Shown here one piece after another: positions 1 to 9,536 of a stretch of DNA of 64,000 bases. Origin of the DNA: Desulfobacterales bacterium (GTDB lineage Bacteria; Desulfobacterota; Desulfobacteria; Desulfobacterales; JAQWFD01); NCBI GenBank assembly GCA_028704555.1, contig JAQWFD010000004.1, positions 62,001-126,000 of the forward strand, in the 5' to 3' direction. Both the position numbers and the translations under genes were made by a program. Position 1 is the first letter of the stretch. Every line of letters starts with the position of its first letter. The notes below the pieces were generated by a model, which was not told the origin of the DNA, did no database searches, and worked only from the letters and a program-made list of their open reading frames with translations.

Positions 1-1486
1 ATCGAATAAGGCCTTCATCTCTGACTTCCAGCAGAAAATCATGCATTTTTTTCTGAGTATAGGGATCGCCGATCTGCACATGCCCGGCCGGTGTATGCTC
101 GGAAAACACCTCAGAGGATGCGGTGACCCCGTGGATTCCGTCCTTGCCGACTCTTCCGCCGCACATAATGATCAATTCACCCGAGGATGTTTTTTTCTGA
201 TCTGAAGGCGCCCCACTGACCGTTGACGGCATAATGCCGACTGCGTTTACAAACACCAGACATTTTCCCATATACCCGTGATGAAACAACACCTGGCCGA
301 AGGGCGTCGGAACACCGCTTTTATTACCCCCATCGCGCACCCCTTCGATAACGCCATCAAGCAGTCGCCGGGGATGAAGATGGGGCTTCAAATCGCCATC
401 GTAATTTCTATCACCGACGCAGAACCCGTAGCTTCCCATCACGAGCTTTGAGCCTTTTCCTGTCCCGAGCGGATCACGATAAACCCCCACAATGCCGGTG
501 ATGGCTCCCCCATAGGCCTCCATATTGGACGGGGAGTTATGGGTTTCTCCGGTAATCACGTAAAAATGATCCTCGTCAAACCGCCCGACGCCGGCATTAT
601 CCCACAACACCGACACCACCCAGTCTTTTTTTTTGCTCAACTCGCGTGTCGGCGACACAATGCAGGTCTTGAAAAGGCTGTCAATATGCTGCGTCTCTCC
701 GGTTTTCAGATCCCGGTAGTGAAAGAGCCCGCCAAAGGTATTGTGGTTACAGTGGTCGCTTCTGCCCTGCGAAATATATTCAAGCTCGATGTCCGTCGGA
801 TCGCTCAATCCTGATGAAACCCGGTCCTTGCGAACCGTATCGTTCAGAAAATAGGCCCTGATCACGGGGATATCGTTCGGATTCAATGCCAGATTACGCT
901 CATCGCTGATTTGTTTGAGCGTTGCGTCACTATCGATGGGGACTGTTTCGACACCGGGCTGGTGATCCAGAATGACTTTGGGAATAATGACTCCGACACC
1001 GACGTCAGGTTCCCAATCGGCATTTGAAATAATTTTCCATTGCTCAATGATGTCATTGGCCAGCAGTTCTCCTGCAATCTTATGCACATCGTCGGCAGTG
1101 ACGCCTTTTCCGGTAAGACAATATCGTGTTGATGTATAGACCGCCTCACCCGGCCTGAATGCAATTCCCAGCATATCTTCAATCGCTTCGACCGCCGTGC
1201 TTCCCGGATTATCCCGTACACCGGGGCGATAGCCCACCCAGATCGTCCAGTCAAACGCAAGGACAATTGGGTTGAACGAAGACAGCTGGGTAACCGGATT
1301 TGTAAACAGCTCGGACCGGATCATATTCAGTTGCTCCGGTGTGAGATCTGCATCGATCGTAACCACATGAATACAGCGTACCTGATCCAGCTCGATTCCA
1401 AAATAATGCAGCGCCTTCTGGCGAATTCCCTCGCCCTCCGCATCCTTCAAATCTGATTTTAACGTAATTTCAAGTTGATATGACAT
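1..1486 (-). CDS. purL: PurSL-type phosphoribosylformylglycinamidine synthase, 3' end cut by the window
   Basis: FGAM synthase carries out the fourth step of de novo purine synthesis in the cytoplasm, converting FGAR, ATP and glutamine-derived ammonia to FGAM. Reading leftward from the ATG at 1484-1486, the first ~75 residues (MSYQLEITLKSDL...) look like a fused PurS domain. The PurL linker and first AIRS-like domain follow, with YISQGRSDHCNH, GETHNSPS and YRDPLGTGKG. About 495 codons are visible and the C-terminal half lies outside the window. The motif reads ETHNSPS instead of the common ETHNHPS, which I believe is usual for the PurSL type. It follows rseP on the same strand after an 82-bp gap filled with degenerate short repeats, so it may end the rpsB-rseP transcript. 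The family is sure; the PurSL subtype is an inference from the N-terminus. Confidence 0.93.
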   Translation of the reverse strand, partial: MSYQLEITLKSDLKDAEGEGIRQKALHYFGIELDQVRCIHVVTIDADLTPEQLNMIRSELFTNPVTQLSSFNPIVLAFDWTIWVGYRPGVRDNPGSTAVEAIEDMLGIAFRPGEAVYTSTRYCLTGKGVTADDVHKIAGELLANDIIEQWKIISNADWEPDVGVGVIIPKVILDHQPGVETVPIDSDATLKQISDERNLALNPNDIPVIRAYFLNDTVRKDRVSSGLSDPTDIELEYISQGRSDHCNHNTFGGLFHYRDLKTGETQHIDSLFKTCIVSPTRELSKKKDWVVSVLWDNAGVGRFDEDHFYVITGETHNSPSNMEAYGGAITGIVGVYRDPLGTGKGSKLVMGSYGFCVGDRNYDGDLKPHLHPRRLLDGVIEGVRDGGNKSGVPTPFGQVLFHHGYMGKCLVFVNAVGIMPSTVSGAPSDQKKTSSGELIIMCGGRVGKDGIHGVTASSEVFSEHTPAGHVQIGDPYTQKKMHDFLLEVRDEGLIR

Positions 1487-1560
1487 GGTTAGTTATCTGT
1501 TATCCGTTATTGGTTATCTATTATCTTCTGTCCTCTGGCTTCTGTCCTTGACCTCTGCTC
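1487..1560. repeat. degenerate short tandem repeat between rseP and purL
   Basis: The gap is built of imperfect copies of a TTATCTG/TTATCCG-like unit grading into TTCTGTCCTCTGGC-like units. It is pyrimidine-rich on the plus strand. It contains no reading frame and no obvious terminator, and it sits directly before the purL start, so the usual purL ribosome-binding site is poor. Confidence 0.55.
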
Positions 1561-1568
1561 CTTACGCC

Positions 1569-2636
1569 CTACTTTCCAAAAAATACCCGGGCCAGATCAT
1601 TATAAAAAACAAACAGCATCAACAACACGAGGATGATGATCCCGATCTGCTGGGCAATCACCCGCATTTTCAGGTTTAACGGACGGCCGGCAACAAGCTC
1701 GATGAAAAAGAAAAGCATATGCCCGCCGTCGAGAACCGGTATGGGTAGAAAATTAAGAACGGCCAGATTAATGCTCAACAGGGCAATAAAAAATATCAGA
1801 TGTCCTGCGCCTTCTTTTGCCTGCTGCCCTGCCAGTTCGGCGATCATGATGGGACCGCCCAGCGTTTTTGTTGAAATAGTACCCTGAATCAATTTAACGA
1901 TACTGACGACCGTCAATTCTGATATGGAATATGTCTGTTTAAAACTCTCACCCAGGGCCCCAACAATACTGAGTGGTTTAATAAAAATATCCCCGGCGGC
2001 GGCCACACCGATCAGATACCGATCAACATCTTCACCGAATATATTTTTGGACTGCGATAATTCCGGAACGACAACTGTATCCAGGACATCGCCATCCCGA
2101 CGAACGGTAAACCGCAACTGTCTGCCGCCACTGTCAGAAATCAGACGGGCCATATTCTCCCAGCTGTCGATCAACTGGCCGTCAATCGCCTCGATCAGAT
2201 CGCCCTTTTGCAGTTGCGCCCGGTAAGCCGGGCTGTCGGCAGACACCTCGCCCACCGACGGTTTTAATACGTACGAGCCGGAAGACAAAAAAATCCCAAA
2301 AAATATAAGCACGGCAAGCAGCAGGTTAAAAAACGGGCCTGCCGCTACGATACATATTCGTTTCAGAACATGTTGATGGGTAAATGAAATCGATATATCT
2401 TCAGGATCAATATCGGCATCGGGGTCTTCCCCCACCATCTTGACATAGCCCCCCAGTGGAATTGCCGAAAGCCTGTACTCGGTTCCACCATACGTTTTCC
2501 CGACAAGCCTGGGGCCAAATCCAAGTGAAAATGTTTCCACCCCCACTCCGAACAATCGGGCAACAATAAAATGTCCCAATTCATGAAAAAATATCAATAC
2601 GCCGAGCACGAAAACGAATGCGACTAATGTAGTCAT
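1569..2636 (-). CDS. rseP: RIP metalloprotease RseP (site-2 protease family)
   Basis: This inner-membrane zinc protease cleaves transmembrane segments, classically of anti-sigma factors during envelope stress. The zinc motif HELGHF lies about 18 residues from the chosen start, inside the first membrane helix. A PDZ domain follows (around SPAYRAQLQKGDLIEAIDG), and the second zinc-ligand motif, NFLPIPVLDGGHM, is near the C-terminus. The frame is open 16 codons further upstream, but the ATG at 2634-2636 (MTTLVAFVFVLG) has AGGA 10-12 bases upstream and gives the family N-terminus, so I chose it (355 aa). It is the penultimate gene of the rpsB-tsf-pyrH-frr-uppS-cdsA-dxr-rseP cluster. The bamA/lpx genes that often follow rseP are absent, with purL in that place. 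Confidence 0.95.
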   Translation of the reverse strand: MTTLVAFVFVLGVLIFFHELGHFIVARLFGVGVETFSLGFGPRLVGKTYGGTEYRLSAIPLGGYVKMVGEDPDADIDPEDISISFTHQHVLKRICIVAAGPFFNLLLAVLIFFGIFLSSGSYVLKPSVGEVSADSPAYRAQLQKGDLIEAIDGQLIDSWENMARLISDSGGRQLRFTVRRDGDVLDTVVVPELSQSKNIFGEDVDRYLIGVAAAGDIFIKPLSIVGALGESFKQTYSISELTVVSIVKLIQGTISTKTLGGPIMIAELAGQQAKEGAGHLIFFIALLSINLAVLNFLPIPVLDGGHMLFFFIELVAGRPLNLKMRVIAQQIGIIILVLLMLFVFYNDLARVFFGK

Positions 2637-2717
2637 AAAGTAGTGAGTTCCTGTTATTTGCCGGGTCAGACCGGTATCTGCCAACCGGGAGAATGTCCGA
2701 TGCAGATTTTTCAGTCA

Positions 2718-3878
2718 TCACAGCCGGCGGGTGATGAATTCACGGGCTTTTTCCCGAGCCCATCGATCTGCTTCCAGAATCGCATCAAGAGACGGATGGT
2801 AAACGGTCTCATGCGCCATCATCACGTTTCTTACGATATCCGGTATCGTTAAAAAACCAATTTTTTTATTTAAAAATTGTTCGACAGCAATTTCATTCAC
2901 CGCATTCAGAACAGCCGGCAATGTGCCACCGCATCGACATGCCTCATATGCCAGAAAAAGGCAGGGGAATTTTTCCATATCCGGTTTTTCGAACCTCAAC
3001 GCGCCAATCTTCGTAAAATCCGGAAGCGGCTGCCTTAATGGAAGACGATTTGGATGGGACATTGCATAAGCGATGGCGGCTTTCATATCCGGAATACCCA
3101 TTTGGGCGATAATTGTACCGTCACAGAAGGATACCATCGAATGAACCACACTTTGCGGATGAATAACGACATCAATCTGAGTCAAATCAACGCCGAACAG
3201 ATGTTTTGCTTCAATGATTTCAAACCCCTTATTCATCATTGTAGCCGAATCGATGCTTATTTTTCTCCCCATCTGCCACGTCGGATGCGCCAGAGCATCT
3301 TCAGGCTCAATATCCGCCAGTTCATGAATCGGAGTCGTTAAAAAGGGTCCCCCGGATGCGGTTAATATGATTTTTTCCAAATCCTGTCTGGGATGTCCGG
3401 CCAGACACTGAAAAACTGCGCTGTGCTCACTGTCAATCGGAAGGATATGAACCCCATGACGTATGGCAGCGTTCATCACAATCTCACCGGCCATTACCAG
3501 CGTTTCTTTATTGGCCAGCGCCACATCCTTACCCGCCTCAATGGCACGGAGGGTAGGAATCAGACCGGCTGAACCGACGATTGCCATAACAACCATGTCA
3601 ATGCGTTGAAGCGTTGCTGCCCGGATATATCCTTCAATTCCGTAGAATATCTCGACTCCGGATGCCTGCGGCACTTTTTTCCTCAATTCACAGGCATGCT
3701 CCTCATCGTAAACAACCGCTACGTCAGGATGAAACACGCGAATCTGTTCAGCCACCAGATCAATGTTATATTTTGCGGCTACAGCCGTCACCTTGAACTT
3801 ATCCGGAAACTGTTCAACAATCTTGAGCACGTTTCTGCCAATCGAACCGGTGGAACCGAGTATGGAAAGATGTTTCAT
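2718..3878 (-). CDS. dxr: 1-deoxy-D-xylulose 5-phosphate reductoisomerase
   Basis: Dxr converts DXP to 2-C-methyl-D-erythritol 4-phosphate with NADPH, the first committed step of the MEP isoprenoid pathway. The 386-residue protein has normal length. It begins with the NADPH-binding MKHLSILGSTGSIGRN. It has LANKETLVMAGE, the metal-binding PIDSEHSAVFQ, TASGGPF and the substrate loop HPTWQMGRKISIDSATMMNKG. It lies between cdsA and rseP. With uppS nearby, the cluster supplies isoprenoid carriers for the envelope. No key residue appears altered. Confidence 0.97.
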   Translation of the reverse strand: MKHLSILGSTGSIGRNVLKIVEQFPDKFKVTAVAAKYNIDLVAEQIRVFHPDVAVVYDEEHACELRKKVPQASGVEIFYGIEGYIRAATLQRIDMVVMAIVGSAGLIPTLRAIEAGKDVALANKETLVMAGEIVMNAAIRHGVHILPIDSEHSAVFQCLAGHPRQDLEKIILTASGGPFLTTPIHELADIEPEDALAHPTWQMGRKISIDSATMMNKGFEIIEAKHLFGVDLTQIDVVIHPQSVVHSMVSFCDGTIIAQMGIPDMKAAIAYAMSHPNRLPLRQPLPDFTKIGALRFEKPDMEKFPCLFLAYEACRCGGTLPAVLNAVNEIAVEQFLNKKIGFLTIPDIVRNVMMAHETVYHPSLDAILEADRWAREKAREFITRRL

Positions 3879-3944
3879 ATTCTGTTTTTAAAATACCATA
3901 CATAAAAAATTAAGGCCCCGTCACAATTTATGATTGCCGGGCCC

Positions 3945-4757
3945 TTACAACAGATACTGTTTAAAACAATATACTACCGGGGCCGCAAACAGCAGTGCAT
4001 CAATCCGATCCAGAAGTCCCCCATGACCGGGCAATATGGAACCGGAATCCTTTATATGCCCATATCGTTTACACTCGGATTCAAACAGATCACCAATCTG
4101 CCCCACAATTCCGATAATAATACTCAATAACATCACTTTGCCCAAAGCCAGATCCGGAATAACATACAGTCTGTATATCCCGCCGGCGATCAAGGCTGCG
4201 GCAAGTCCGCCTATCGATCCTTCTATGGTTTTATTCGGACTGACGGAGGGGCAAAGCTTATTGCGTCCCAGCCATGTTCCGATGTAAAAGGCGCCTGTAT
4301 CACAGGCGAATACCATGACGAGAAGAAAAAATATCCAGACCAGTCCCTGACTTGAATTCCGGATCAAAACCAGAAAGGACAGAAGCAACGGAATATAGAG
4401 GATACCAAAAACCTGTTTGAATAAACGCTCAACTGCCCGAACGTCTGACCGGAATTGCCGTAAAGAATAACAGCCTGAAACAAGAAGGTTAAGCGTAATC
4501 AGCAATATGATGGATTCAAAAGACGTGACGTATGCTGCCCAGATCATCAGCGGACAAATCAGAAAGCCAAAAGCGGTAACAGGATCTTTAATCAAATTTG
4601 GAGTTGGTGTAAATACGATACGATAATATTCTCCGAGTGCCACAATGCCAATAACGGAGATGAAAAGAGCAAACAGGAAAGCCCCGCCCTTCAGCATCAG
4701 CACCAGCAAAAAGGGAAGGGCCACAATGGCGGTGATCCATCGTTTTAAATGTGCCAT
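3945..4757 (-). CDS. cdsA: phosphatidate cytidylyltransferase
   Basis: CdsA is an integral membrane enzyme that makes CDP-diacylglycerol from phosphatidate and CTP, the branch point for bacterial phospholipids. The 270-residue protein is mostly hydrophobic helices. It ends with the family signature SECKRYGHIKDSG...LPGHGGLLDRID at roughly residues 225-255. That includes the KD pair and the HGGxxDRxD block needed for metal and CTP binding. It is 88 bp after uppS and 66 bp before dxr, which fits the common uppS-cdsA-dxr-rseP order. The ATG at 4755-4757 lacks a strong ribosome-binding site. Confidence 0.95.
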   Translation of the reverse strand: MAHLKRWITAIVALPFLLVLMLKGGAFLFALFISVIGIVALGEYYRIVFTPTPNLIKDPVTAFGFLICPLMIWAAYVTSFESIILLITLNLLVSGCYSLRQFRSDVRAVERLFKQVFGILYIPLLLSFLVLIRNSSQGLVWIFFLLVMVFACDTGAFYIGTWLGRNKLCPSVSPNKTIEGSIGGLAAALIAGGIYRLYVIPDLALGKVMLLSIIIGIVGQIGDLFESECKRYGHIKDSGSILPGHGGLLDRIDALLFAAPVVYCFKQYLL

Positions 4758-4845
4758 GTAATAATGGATTCTTTATATTTTAGCCGTTACAGCGGCTGAA
4801 TTATCCCACAATCATTTCAAATCAGGGTGACTATTCGATATTGTC

Positions 4846-5601
4846 TTAAATCTGGGATACTACTTTCCCAAATCTTCTATTACGCCCCTGATATTCTTTG
4901 ATGATCTTCAGGAACTCATCTCTGCTGAATTCAGGCCAAAGTGTTTTTGTTACAAAAATTTCCGTGTACGCAATCTGCCACAGCAGAAAATTACTGATGC
5001 GCATCTCCCCACTGGTTCGAATGAGCATGTCCGGATCCGGCATACCCGCTGTATAAAGGTTATCAGAAACGGTTTCATGAGTAATCGAATCCGAATCGAT
5101 ACGCCCATCTGCGACTTCTTCAGCAATACGCTGGACCATCCGGACGATCTCTGATCGCCCGCCGTAACTCAGCGCCAGATTCAACAGCATTCCCCGGTTA
5201 CATCGGGTCAATGTCATTACATCTGACAGGATGCTTCGCACATCCTCCGGTAACCGGTCTATCTGCCCGATGGCATTCAGGCGGATATCCCTTTCCATCA
5301 ACTCCTTCTGTTCGGAACGAAGAAATGTTTTCAGAAGTGACATGAGTGCGGAAATTTCATATTTCGGCCGCTGCCAGTTTTCCGTTGAAAATGCGTACAG
5401 GGTCAGAACCTGAATTCCAATTTCACGGGAAGTTTTAACAATCGTCCGGACGATTTCCGCCCCTTTTTCATGACCCTTGATTCGATTCATCAACCGCTGC
5501 TTCGCCCAGCGCCCGTTCCCATCCATTACGACAGCCACATGAGTGGGAAGATTATCCGGGTCTATGCTCGGAGAGCTGCATGGCGAGGTATTAAAATTCA
5601 A
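4846..5601 (-). CDS. uppS: undecaprenyl (di-trans,poly-cis) diphosphate synthase
   Basis: This cytoplasmic cis-prenyltransferase extends farnesyl diphosphate with isopentenyl diphosphate, giving the C55 lipid carrier for peptidoglycan and polysaccharide export. The 251-residue protein has the catalytic-Asp motif HVAVVMDGNGRWAKQR near residue 22. It also has LYAFSTENW and the RTSGEMRISNFLLWQ segment of the UPP synthase family. The start is a TTG at 5599-5601, preceded by AGGAG with four bases of spacing and lying inside the end of frr, so frr and uppS overlap by 11 bp and are probably translationally coupled. Confidence 0.95.
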   Translation of the reverse strand: MNFNTSPCSSPSIDPDNLPTHVAVVMDGNGRWAKQRLMNRIKGHEKGAEIVRTIVKTSREIGIQVLTLYAFSTENWQRPKYEISALMSLLKTFLRSEQKELMERDIRLNAIGQIDRLPEDVRSILSDVMTLTRCNRGMLLNLALSYGGRSEIVRMVQRIAEEVADGRIDSDSITHETVSDNLYTAGMPDPDMLIRTSGEMRISNFLLWQIAYTEIFVTKTLWPEFSRDEFLKIIKEYQGRNRRFGKVVSQI

Positions 5602-6148
5602 GGATCTCCTTTTCTTTTTCCATATAGATTTCGTCTACTCGTTTGATATAGTCGTCTGTAATTTTCTGGATCTGATCCTGGCCCTTGAATACCTGGTCTT
5701 CCGATATATCACCGTCTTTTTTAAATCTTTTGAGCAATTCATTTGAATCCCTCCGGATATTTCTTACCGCAACCTTATGTTCTTCACACATTTTATGAAC
5801 AAGTTTCACCAGTTCTTTCCGACGTTGCTCGGTAAGCGGCGGTATGGAAATCCGTACGATTTTCCCGTCATTTGACGGGGTGAGTCCCAAGCCGGATTTC
5901 AGTATCGCTTTCTCGATATCTTTTATAACGGAAGCATCCCAGGGTTGTATGGTGATAAGCCGACTTTCCGGTACTGACAACGAAGCCATCTGGCTCAAAA
6001 CGGTCATTGTGCCATAGTAGTCAACCCTTATTGAATCCAGAAGCGAAAGAGATGCACGACCCGTTCTCACTCTTTTCAATTCATTGGTCAGTGCGGTTAA
6101 GGATTTCTCCATCCGCTCTCTAGTTTCCTGATATGTCGATTCAATCAT
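5591..6148 (-). CDS. frr: ribosome recycling factor
   Basis: RRF splits the post-termination ribosome together with EF-G. The 185 residues match the standard length. Recognisable blocks are the N-terminal helix (LTNELKRVRTGRASLSLLD), the hinge region VDYYGTMTVLSQMASLSVPE and the C-terminal helices with PPLTEQRRKELVK and AVRNIRRDSNE. An AGGTGA lies upstream of the ATG at 6146-6148. It is 76 bp downstream of pyrH and overlaps uppS. The pyrH-frr pairing next to rpsB-tsf is the ancestral arrangement. Confidence 0.97.
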   Translation of the reverse strand: MIESTYQETRERMEKSLTALTNELKRVRTGRASLSLLDSIRVDYYGTMTVLSQMASLSVPESRLITIQPWDASVIKDIEKAILKSGLGLTPSNDGKIVRISIPPLTEQRRKELVKLVHKMCEEHKVAVRNIRRDSNELLKRFKKDGDISEDQVFKGQDQIQKITDDYIKRVDEIYMEKEKEILEF

Positions 6149-6224
6149 GGGCGTTCACCTATTTTTTCATGTTTTCAATTTGAGTTGCTCAATTTGCAGT
6201 TGTAAAGTCAAATTTGCTGCAGAA

Positions 6225-6956
6225 TCAATCAACAACGGCTGATTTGGTAATCATAGTGCCGACTGTTTCACCACAGACTATTTTCCGGATATTCCCTTTT
6301 GCCTTCAGGTTAAATACGGAAAGAGGAAGGGAATTATCCATAGCAAGGGATATTGCAGTCATATCCATAACGGATAACTGTCGTTCGAGAACCTGCATAT
6401 AATTGATTTTCTTTATGAATTTGGCATCTTCGTTTTTTTCAGGATCAGAATCATAAAGGCCATCCACTTTGGTAGCCTTTAATAAAATCTCTGCACGAAT
6501 TTCCTGTGCCCGAAGTACAGCCGCCGTATCCGTCGTGAAATAGGGGTTTCCGGTTCCTGCGGCAAATATAACGACTCTTCCTTTTTCAAGATGCCGAACC
6601 GCTTTACGCAATATAAAGGGTTCTGCAACTTCGTGCATGGATATTGCCGTCTGAACACGCGTCTGTATCCCCCTTTTCTCGAGTATATCCTGCAATGCCA
6701 GACTGTTGATAACCGTCGCCAGCATCCCCATGTTATCGGCTGAAGCCCGATCCATGCCGTAGATGGAAGCAGCAACACCTCTGAATATGTTGCCGCCTCC
6801 GACCACAACAGCAATCTGGACACCGAGGTCAAAGATAGAGTGAATTTCTTCCGCAACAAACTTCAGCACTTCCGGGCTGATACCGAAGCCCTGATCTCCC
6901 ACCAGGGCTTCACCACTCAACTTCAACAAAATACGCTTATATCTGGGCGAATCCAA
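6225..6956 (-). CDS. pyrH: UMP kinase
   Basis: PyrH phosphorylates UMP to UDP for pyrimidine nucleotide and UDP-sugar synthesis. It is an amino-acid-kinase fold protein that acts as a hexamer. The 243-residue protein shows [24 protein letters not shown], the [11 protein letters not shown] segment and [17 protein letters not shown]. The start codon is TTG at 6954-6956, with GGAG about eight bases upstream overlapping the tsf stop. Only three bases separate it from tsf, so coupled translation is likely. There is no in-frame ATG near the N-terminus. Confidence 0.96.
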   Translation of the reverse strand: MDSPRYKRILLKLSGEALVGDQGFGISPEVLKFVAEEIHSIFDLGVQIAVVVGGGNIFRGVAASIYGMDRASADNMGMLATVINSLALQDILEKRGIQTRVQTAISMHEVAEPFILRKAVRHLEKGRVVIFAAGTGNPYFTTDTAAVLRAQEIRAEILLKATKVDGLYDSDPEKNEDAKFIKKINYMQVLERQLSVMDMTAISLAMDNSLPLSVFNLKAKGNIRKIVCGETVGTMITKSAVVD

Positions 6957-6959
6957 ATT

Positions 6960-7562
6960 TTATGACTCCCCCCCCAGCTGAAATCTTGCGAACCGGCTGA
7001 TAATGATATTTTCTCCGGTCTTAGCGATCATTTCATTCAACAGATCGGCAACCGTCTTTTCGGAATCACGGACATACGTCTGTTCCATCAGGCAGTTTTC
7101 CTTGAAAAATTTCTTCAGCTTGCCTTCCGCGATTTTATCCAGCATATTTTCAGGTTTCCCCATTTCAAGGGCCTGTCCGCGATAGATATCTTTCTCTTTA
7201 TTTACGACATCCTCAGGCACGTTCTCGGGTTTGATCGCGACTGGATTCGCTGCCGCGATATGCATGGCAATATTTTTAGCAAACTCTTTAAAATCATCGG
7301 TCTTTGCCACGAAATCCGTTTCACAGTTAACCTCAACCAGGACACCCATTTTCCCGCCCATGTGGATATAAGACTGGATCAAGCCTTCAGACATGGCTCG
7401 GCCCGCTCTTTTCTGAGCCGTAGCCAGGCCTTTTTTCCTAAGAAATTCTACGGCCTTGTTAATATCGCCTCCGCACTCTGAAAGTGCATGTTTACAGTCC
7501 ATCATGCCGGCCGATGTGGCATCCCGGAGCTGTTTCACCAGTGCTGCCGTTATTGCTGCCAT
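6960..7562 (-). CDS. tsf: translation elongation factor Ts (short form)
   Basis: EF-Ts recycles EF-Tu by exchanging GDP. The protein is about 200 residues, the short form lacking much of the E. coli coiled-coil insertion. It shows the N-terminal UBA-like domain (LVKQLRDATSAGMMDCKHAL) and the core motif NCETDFVAKTDDF that contacts the EF-Tu nucleotide site. Two in-frame ATGs exist. The one at 7560-7562 is eight bases from AGGAG and gives MAAITAALVK. The one at 7568 is only about two bases from it, so I chose 7562. It directly follows rpsB, as in most bacteria. Confidence 0.96.
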   Translation of the reverse strand: MAAITAALVKQLRDATSAGMMDCKHALSECGGDINKAVEFLRKKGLATAQKRAGRAMSEGLIQSYIHMGGKMGVLVEVNCETDFVAKTDDFKEFAKNIAMHIAAANPVAIKPENVPEDVVNKEKDIYRGQALEMGKPENMLDKIAEGKLKKFFKENCLMEQTYVRDSEKTVADLLNEMIAKTGENIIISRFARFQLGGES

Positions 7563-7564
7563 AT

Positions 7565-8470
7565 TCATTCTCCTGTATTTTTTTCAGAATCAGTTGATTT
7601 TTCAACTTGTTCCACGCCGCTGTCCTGTACGGCTCCGGAAGCAGATCGTTTAATCACCTCGACAACCGGCCCCTGCGTGCCGTCTGAAACGACCTTTCTT
7701 TCGCCAGGCTTGAGTTCAGAACCCAACTCAGTCATTTCCATCACTTCGTCAAATTGTTTATCCGTCTCAGCCTGCTGTTTTTCTTTCAAACGCTGATGTC
7801 CTTCAATGCAGGCATCGGCAATTCTTGCAGAGATCAAGCGGATTGACCGGATTGCATCATCATTTCCGGGAATAATGTAATCGATATCATCCGGATCACA
7901 ATTGGTATCCACAACCCCGACGATAGGTATGTTCAGTCGTTTGGCTTCTCGAACCGCGATCGCTTCCTTTTTGGGATCCACGATAAATACGGCTCCCGGA
8001 AGCTGAGTCATATTTCGAATACCGCCCAGGTTATTGTCCAGTTTCAAACGTTCTTTTTCCAGCTTCAAACGTTCTTTTTTGGGAAACAAATTGATTGACT
8101 CATCATTACGGATTGTGTTGAGATAGTTCAATCGATCTATACTCTTTTTGATAGTTTGGAAATTGGTCAACATTCCGCCCAACCACCGATTATGGACGTA
8201 GAACATTTCACATCTGTTCGCTTCTTCATACACGGATTCCCTGGCCTGTTTTTTCGTGCCTACAAACAGCACACTTTTTCCACCGGCCGTAGTATCGGTG
8301 ATAAAATCATACGCGGTTTTAAACATACGAACGGTTTTCTGGAGATCCACAATGTAAATCCCATTTCTTGCCCCGAAAATATACGGTTTCATCTTGGGGT
8401 TCCACCGTTTCGTATGATGACCGAAATGTACGCCTGCTTCCAAAAATTCTTTCATCGTTAGATAAGCCAT
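7565..8470 (-). CDS. rpsB: 30S ribosomal protein S2
   Basis: S2 is a structural protein of the small subunit head. The frame is open further upstream, but the ATG at 8468-8470 has AGAAGGG close upstream and gives the canonical N-terminus [19 protein letters not shown]. Other family blocks are [31 protein letters not shown] and the [27 protein letters not shown] core. The C-terminal ~60 residues after HQRLKEKQQ form an acidic, low-complexity tail that makes the protein 301 residues, longer than the usual ~240-260. It heads the rpsB-tsf-pyrH cluster. Confidence 0.97.
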   Translation of the reverse strand: MAYLTMKEFLEAGVHFGHHTKRWNPKMKPYIFGARNGIYIVDLQKTVRMFKTAYDFITDTTAGGKSVLFVGTKKQARESVYEEANRCEMFYVHNRWLGGMLTNFQTIKKSIDRLNYLNTIRNDESINLFPKKERLKLEKERLKLDNNLGGIRNMTQLPGAVFIVDPKKEAIAVREAKRLNIPIVGVVDTNCDPDDIDYIIPGNDDAIRSIRLISARIADACIEGHQRLKEKQQAETDKQFDEVMEMTELGSELKPGERKVVSDGTQGPVVEVIKRSASGAVQDSGVEQVEKSTDSEKNTGE

Positions 8471-8582
8471 TTTTTTCCCTTCTGTGTTGGTTAAGCTACC
8501 GCCCTTATCTCCCCCGCTTCCGACTTTAGCAAAAGCACCTGGAGGCAGGTCCAAGGACGTGCGTTATTTTCAAATTTTTACA

Positions 8583-8611
8583 TTTCTATCAAATCACATT
8601 CTGATCATCAA
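8583..8611 (-). promoter_or_regulatory. candidate sigma-70 promoter of the rpsB operon
   Basis: On the minus strand a TTGATG (-35, 8606-8611) is followed after 17 bases by TAGAAA (-10, 8583-8588). This leaves a leader of about 110 bases before rpsB that contains a small ACCTG/CAGGT hairpin. The match is weak. The placement in the only gap between prmC and rpsB supports it. Confidence 0.3.
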
Positions 8612-8639
8612 GATTTTTCTCAGCCATATGGGTCATCAA

Positions 8640-9536
8640 TCATTTTTTTCTCATCTGAACAATCCGATCATATCCGCTGTAATCCTGAATATACCGCACC
8701 TGATCATAGGCGCCGGTTTCGTCGATAATACGCCCGGTATCTATCCGCTGATCATGTCCGATTTCAAGCAGCAGCCACCCGCCGCAAATCATATACCGAT
8801 GAGCGTGAGTGATAATGTGCCGGATACTGAAAAGCCCGTCCTTCCCCCCATCAAGCGCTGCATGGGGTTCGTATGCAACGATATCAGGCTGCAGGCCTCC
8901 GACAGTTTCTGTCGGAATATACGGAGGGTTGGATACGATGATATCGTAGAGCCATCTTTCCGAATTCAACGCCTCAAACCAGCTGCAGCAGCAAAAATGG
9001 ATAATGCCATCCACCAAATGGCGTCCGGCGTTTTGTCTGGCCAGCTGAACCGCCCGAATGGATTTGTCCACGGCGAAAAACCGGCACCCCGGCCTTTCGG
9101 TAGCGAGGGATATCACGATAGCCCCCGACCCGGTACCCAGCTCCAGCAAACAGGGGGCTGGGTCATTCCGATTTTCAGGCAACAGCGCCAGAGCCGCTTC
9201 GACAAGGCACTCGGTTTCCGGCCGGGGAATCAGGACATCGGGTGTAACTTCAAAATCCAGCGACCAGAATTCCCTGCTCCCCACAATATACGCCACGGGC
9301 TCATGATTCGCCCTGCGTTTGACCAGTGTTTTAAACAGCGACAGCTCCGTTTTATCCAGAGGCTGATCATAACGAAGATACAAATCGATCCGCGTCAGCT
9401 TCAATGCATACGCAAGAATGATTTCCGCTGAGGCCCTGGGTTCTCCAATATTCAGGGATTTAAAGTACGATGTGGTCCACTTGAGGATTTTGAGAATAGT
9501 CCATCGGGATTCGTCAGTCTTTGGCTGATTCAGCAT
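8640..9536 (-). CDS. prmC: peptide chain release factor N5-glutamine methyltransferase
   Basis: PrmC (HemK) methylates the glutamine of the GGQ motif in RF1 and RF2, which raises termination efficiency. The 298-residue protein has an N-terminal helical domain and a SAM-dependent Rossmann domain. The SAM loop is [16 protein letters not shown], and the substrate-glutamine motif is [10 protein letters not shown]. It overlaps the end of prfA, its substrate's gene, by 23 bp, the standard prfA-prmC arrangement. Confidence 0.95.
   Translation of the reverse strand: MLNQPKTDESRWTILKILKWTTSYFKSLNIGEPRASAEIILAYALKLTRIDLYLRYDQPLDKTELSLFKTLVKRRANHEPVAYIVGSREFWSLDFEVTPDVLIPRPETECLVEAALALLPENRNDPAPCLLELGTGSGAIVISLATERPGCRFFAVDKSIRAVQLARQNAGRHLVDGIIHFCCCSWFEALNSERWLYDIIVSNPPYIPTETVGGLQPDIVAYEPHAALDGGKDGLFSIRHIITHAHRYMICGGWLLLEIGHDQRIDTGRIIDETGAYDQVRYIQDYSGYDRIVQMRKK

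Noticed and set aside
8040..8085. Apparent tandem duplication [14 protein letters not shown] in S2
   Set aside because: The segment has the same length as in E. coli S2 between conserved blocks, so it is a charged helix and not an insertion.
8484..9431. Plus-strand 315-codon frame
   Set aside because: It is antisense to prmC, whose motifs and codon pattern are clear. No ribosome-binding site and no recognisable domain.
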